Shown here: positions 5,983 through 7,018 of the stretch, piece after piece
Layout of the letters: every line of letters begins with the position of its first letter
Position numbering within the stretch: position 1 is the stretch's first letter
NCBI GenBank assembly: GCA_900554945.1
Contig: USJN01000076.1
Coordinates: forward strand, 1-7,018
Direction: 5' to 3'
Source: an uncultured Coriobacteriaceae bacterium
Lineage (GTDB): Bacteria > Actinomycetota > Coriobacteriia > Coriobacteriales > Eggerthellaceae
Length of the DNA: 7,018 nucleotides
Position numbers and translations under genes: made by a program
The notes under the pieces: generated by a model
The model's database searches: none
The model's input: only the letters and a program-made list of their open reading frames with translations
What the model was told of the DNA's origin: nothing

Positions 5983-6159
5983 GGGGGTGCCCCTTCCAGC
6001 GAGCGTCCAGGCATGCCCGCCTGCGCCCGCGTACGCGCGATCCCTTGCGCTCCCGCAGAGATGTCCGCGACCTCCCAGCCTGTGTTGAGATGAAACGTGA
6101 CAAAAAGGCGCGAAACACAACGAAAATCGTGCAACGATGGAAAAAACGATTATTCCTTC

Positions 6160-6188
6160 TTGCGTTCAATAGCGAAGCGTTCTATTAT
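6160..6188 (+). promoter_or_regulatory. Sigma70-type promoter upstream of the MOSC gene
   Basis: TTGCGT (6160-6165) and TATTAT (6183-6188) are separated by exactly 17 nt, in an A+T-rich patch of an otherwise G+C-rich window. The expected start point is near 6195. The palindrome at 6126-6138 lies about 60 nt upstream of it and could bind a regulator. Transcripts from here meet the terminator at 6215-6267 almost at once. Confidence 0.6.
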
Positions 6189-6214
6189 TCCTACTCAGTT
6201 ACTAGAAGTTACGT

Positions 6215-6267
6215 AAAGGCCGCAAGTCCTCGCCGCGAGCTCGCTCGCACGGACTGGCGGCCTTTTT
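6215..6267 (+). terminator. Strong intrinsic terminator / possible attenuator in the MOSC leader
   Basis: AAAGGCCGC (6215-6223) pairs with GCGGCCTTT (6257-6265). After one A/G mismatch, AGTCC (6225-6229) pairs with GGACT (6251-6255), and an inner hairpin GCGAG-CTCG-CTCGC (6235-6248) caps the loop. Five T residues (6263-6267) follow or finish the stem. It may end read-through from the rsmI-metallopeptidase unit, end a short RNA from the 6160-6188 promoter, or attenuate the MOSC gene. Confidence 0.85.
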
Positions 6268-6289
6268 CGCACTGAGGGGAGAAACCATC

Positions 6290-6859
6290 ATGGAAAACAC
6301 CGGCCACGTTCGCTCCGTCAACGTCTCAGAACGCAAGGGAACGCGTAAAAAGCCTGTTGAGAGTGGGCAGATCCACATCGACCCGCACCATGGTGTGACG
6401 GGCGACGCTCATGCCGGCGACTGGCATCGCCAGGTGTCGCTGCTCGCCTGGGAGTCCATCGAGAAGGCGCGCGCGATGGGCCTTGACGTGAAGGAGGGCG
6501 ACTTCGCCGAGAACATCACCACCGAGGGGATGGACCTGCTCGCGCTGCCGCTCGGCACCCAGGTGAAGATCGGCGACGAGGTTGTGCTCGAGCTTTCCCA
6601 GATCGGCAAGGTGTGCCACAAGAAGTGCGCCATCTATTACCTGGCGGGCGACTGCATCTTCCCGCGCGAGGGCATCTTCTTCGAGGTCGTTACCGGCGGC
6701 ACAGTGTCGGTGGGCGATGCCATCGTCGTCACCAAGATGGGCGACGGCCACTGCAAGTACACCCCGCAGGAAGCGCTCGACGAGATCGCCAAGGTGCGCG
6801 CCGAGGAGGCGGCCGAGAAAGCTGCGAAGGCGAAAGAGGCTGCTGCCGCTAACGCCTAG
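6290..6859 (+). CDS. MOSC-domain protein with charged C-terminal tail (189 aa)
   Basis: MOSC domains derive from the C-terminal domain of molybdenum cofactor sulfurase and are thought to carry or transfer sulfur or bind a metal-sulfur centre through a conserved cysteine. Here the domain spans about residues 5-150: H-G-V-T-G-D-A-H-A-G-D-W-H-R-Q-V-S-L-L (34-52), G-D-F-A-E-N-I-T-T-E-G (70-80), L-P-L-G-T (86-90), then I-G-K-V-C-H-K-K-C (105-113) with candidate key Cys109 and Cys113, G-D-C-I-F-P-R-E-G-I-F (120-130) with Cys122, and V-G-D-A-I (141-145). Relatives are often encoded beside, or fused to, MoaB/MogA-type molybdopterin enzymes; none is in this window. Residues 160-189 form an Ala/Glu/Lys-rich, probably helical tail. 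It is likely cytosolic. GGGGAG (6276-6281), 8 nt before ATG 6290, supports the start. The gene sits just behind a strong terminator, suggesting controlled read-through. Confidence 0.9.
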   Translation: MENTGHVRSVNVSERKGTRKKPVESGQIHIDPHHGVTGDAHAGDWHRQVSLLAWESIEKARAMGLDVKEGDFAENITTEGMDLLALPLGTQVKIGDEVVLELSQIGKVCHKKCAIYYLAGDCIFPREGIFFEVVTGGTVSVGDAIVVTKMGDGHCKYTPQEALDEIAKVRAEEAAEKAAKAKEAAAANA

Positions 6860-7018
6860 CGAGTTCACTCCGCTTGCCAAGCGCTCCGACGCCATTGCGG
6901 TGCGACCCCTCCAGGGGGGTCGTTCGGGGGCAGGGAGGCAAGTTCGTGGTCAACTGGACGAGTTGTGCGACGTTTTTTCGCCCGATTCTTCCCTCCATGG
7001 TGGATCGGAACGCCCTCT
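6860..7018. other. Terminal non-coding stretch with one hairpin
   Basis: No gene is supported in these 159 nt. CGACCCC (6903-6909) pairs with GGGGTCG (6916-6922) around a 6-nt loop, about 44 nt after the MOSC stop; it lacks a following T tract, so it is at best a weak terminator. A T6 run (6973-6978) lies further on, preceded by a short CAACT/AGTTG stem (6951-6955, 6961-6965). An ATG near 6997 could begin a gene beyond the edge but has no ribosome binding site. Confidence 0.4.

Larger units (their letters stand above)
5983..6289 (+). other. 307-nt regulatory spacer before the MOSC gene
   Basis: No convincing gene is seen. Directly at the metallopeptidase stop, AAGGGG/CCCCTT (5981-5986, 5990-5995) forms a small hairpin without a T tract. 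From about 6085 the sequence turns A+T-rich. It holds a short palindrome ATCGT-GCA-ACGAT (6126-6138), a promoter (6160-6188), the repeat GTTAC-TAGAA-GTTAC (6198-6212), the palindrome TTACGTAA (6209-6216), a strong terminator (6215-6267) and a ribosome binding site GGGGAG (6276-6281). Confidence 0.6.

Noticed and set aside
6090..6275. Possible 61-codon ORF ending just before the MOSC ribosome binding site
   Set aside because: No ribosome binding site, no recognisable motif, and it runs through the promoter and terminator hairpin; probably chance.
6996..7018. ATG near the right edge as the start of another gene
   Set aside because: Only a few codons are visible, with no ribosome binding site; cannot be supported from this window.

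Overview
This looks like a 7 kb piece of chromosome from a high-G+C anaerobic actinomycete, most likely Coriobacteriia, Eggerthellaceae-like. The basis is the strong C/G-ending codon bias, HipA-type kinases lying near a relic of an S-layer-homology (SLH) protein, a UPF0261/TIM-barrel pair, and a molybdenum-type MOSC protein. The taxonomic call is an inference from gene content. No rRNA, tRNA, CRISPR array, insertion sequence or attachment site was seen.

Left part (1-1860) is accessory in character. The C-terminal catalytic piece of a HipA-family kinase (+) runs in from beyond the left edge and converges on a second, complete HipA-like kinase (-, 505-1590). One G+C-rich hairpin, T-rich on both sides, sits between them and can end both transcripts. 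Neither kinase has a visible HipB-type partner in the window. Upstream of the second kinase, on the same strand, is a 53-codon ORF made almost entirely of the core of one SLH module. It has its own ribosome binding site and is probably a gene remnant.

Middle part (2006-4256) holds a metabolic pair of unknown function: a UPF0261/Tm-1-like ATP-binding protein followed by a TIM-barrel protein of the 'phosphoenolpyruvate hydrolase-like' family. Plants carry the same two domains fused in one polypeptide (tomato Tm-1), so this is the split bacterial form. A strong intrinsic terminator closes the unit.

Right part (4395-6859) is housekeeping. rsmI (16S rRNA C1402 2'-O-methyltransferase) and a YgjP/DUF45-type zinc metallopeptidase form a tight pair 10 nt apart. 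rsmI has no ribosome binding site; a -10-like TATACT sits 7 nt before its ATG, inside a 17-bp palindrome, which suggests a leaderless and possibly repressed transcript. After a 307-nt A+T-richer spacer comes a MOSC-domain protein. A good sigma70-type promoter is followed at once by a very strong terminator hairpin that ends only about 22 nt before the MOSC start codon, so any transcript reaching this gene must pass it. That points to premature-termination control or to a short separate RNA.

No clearly new multi-gene system is visible. The best leads are the MOSC leader, the palindrome over the rsmI start, the split Tm-1 pair and the orphan SLH mini-ORF.
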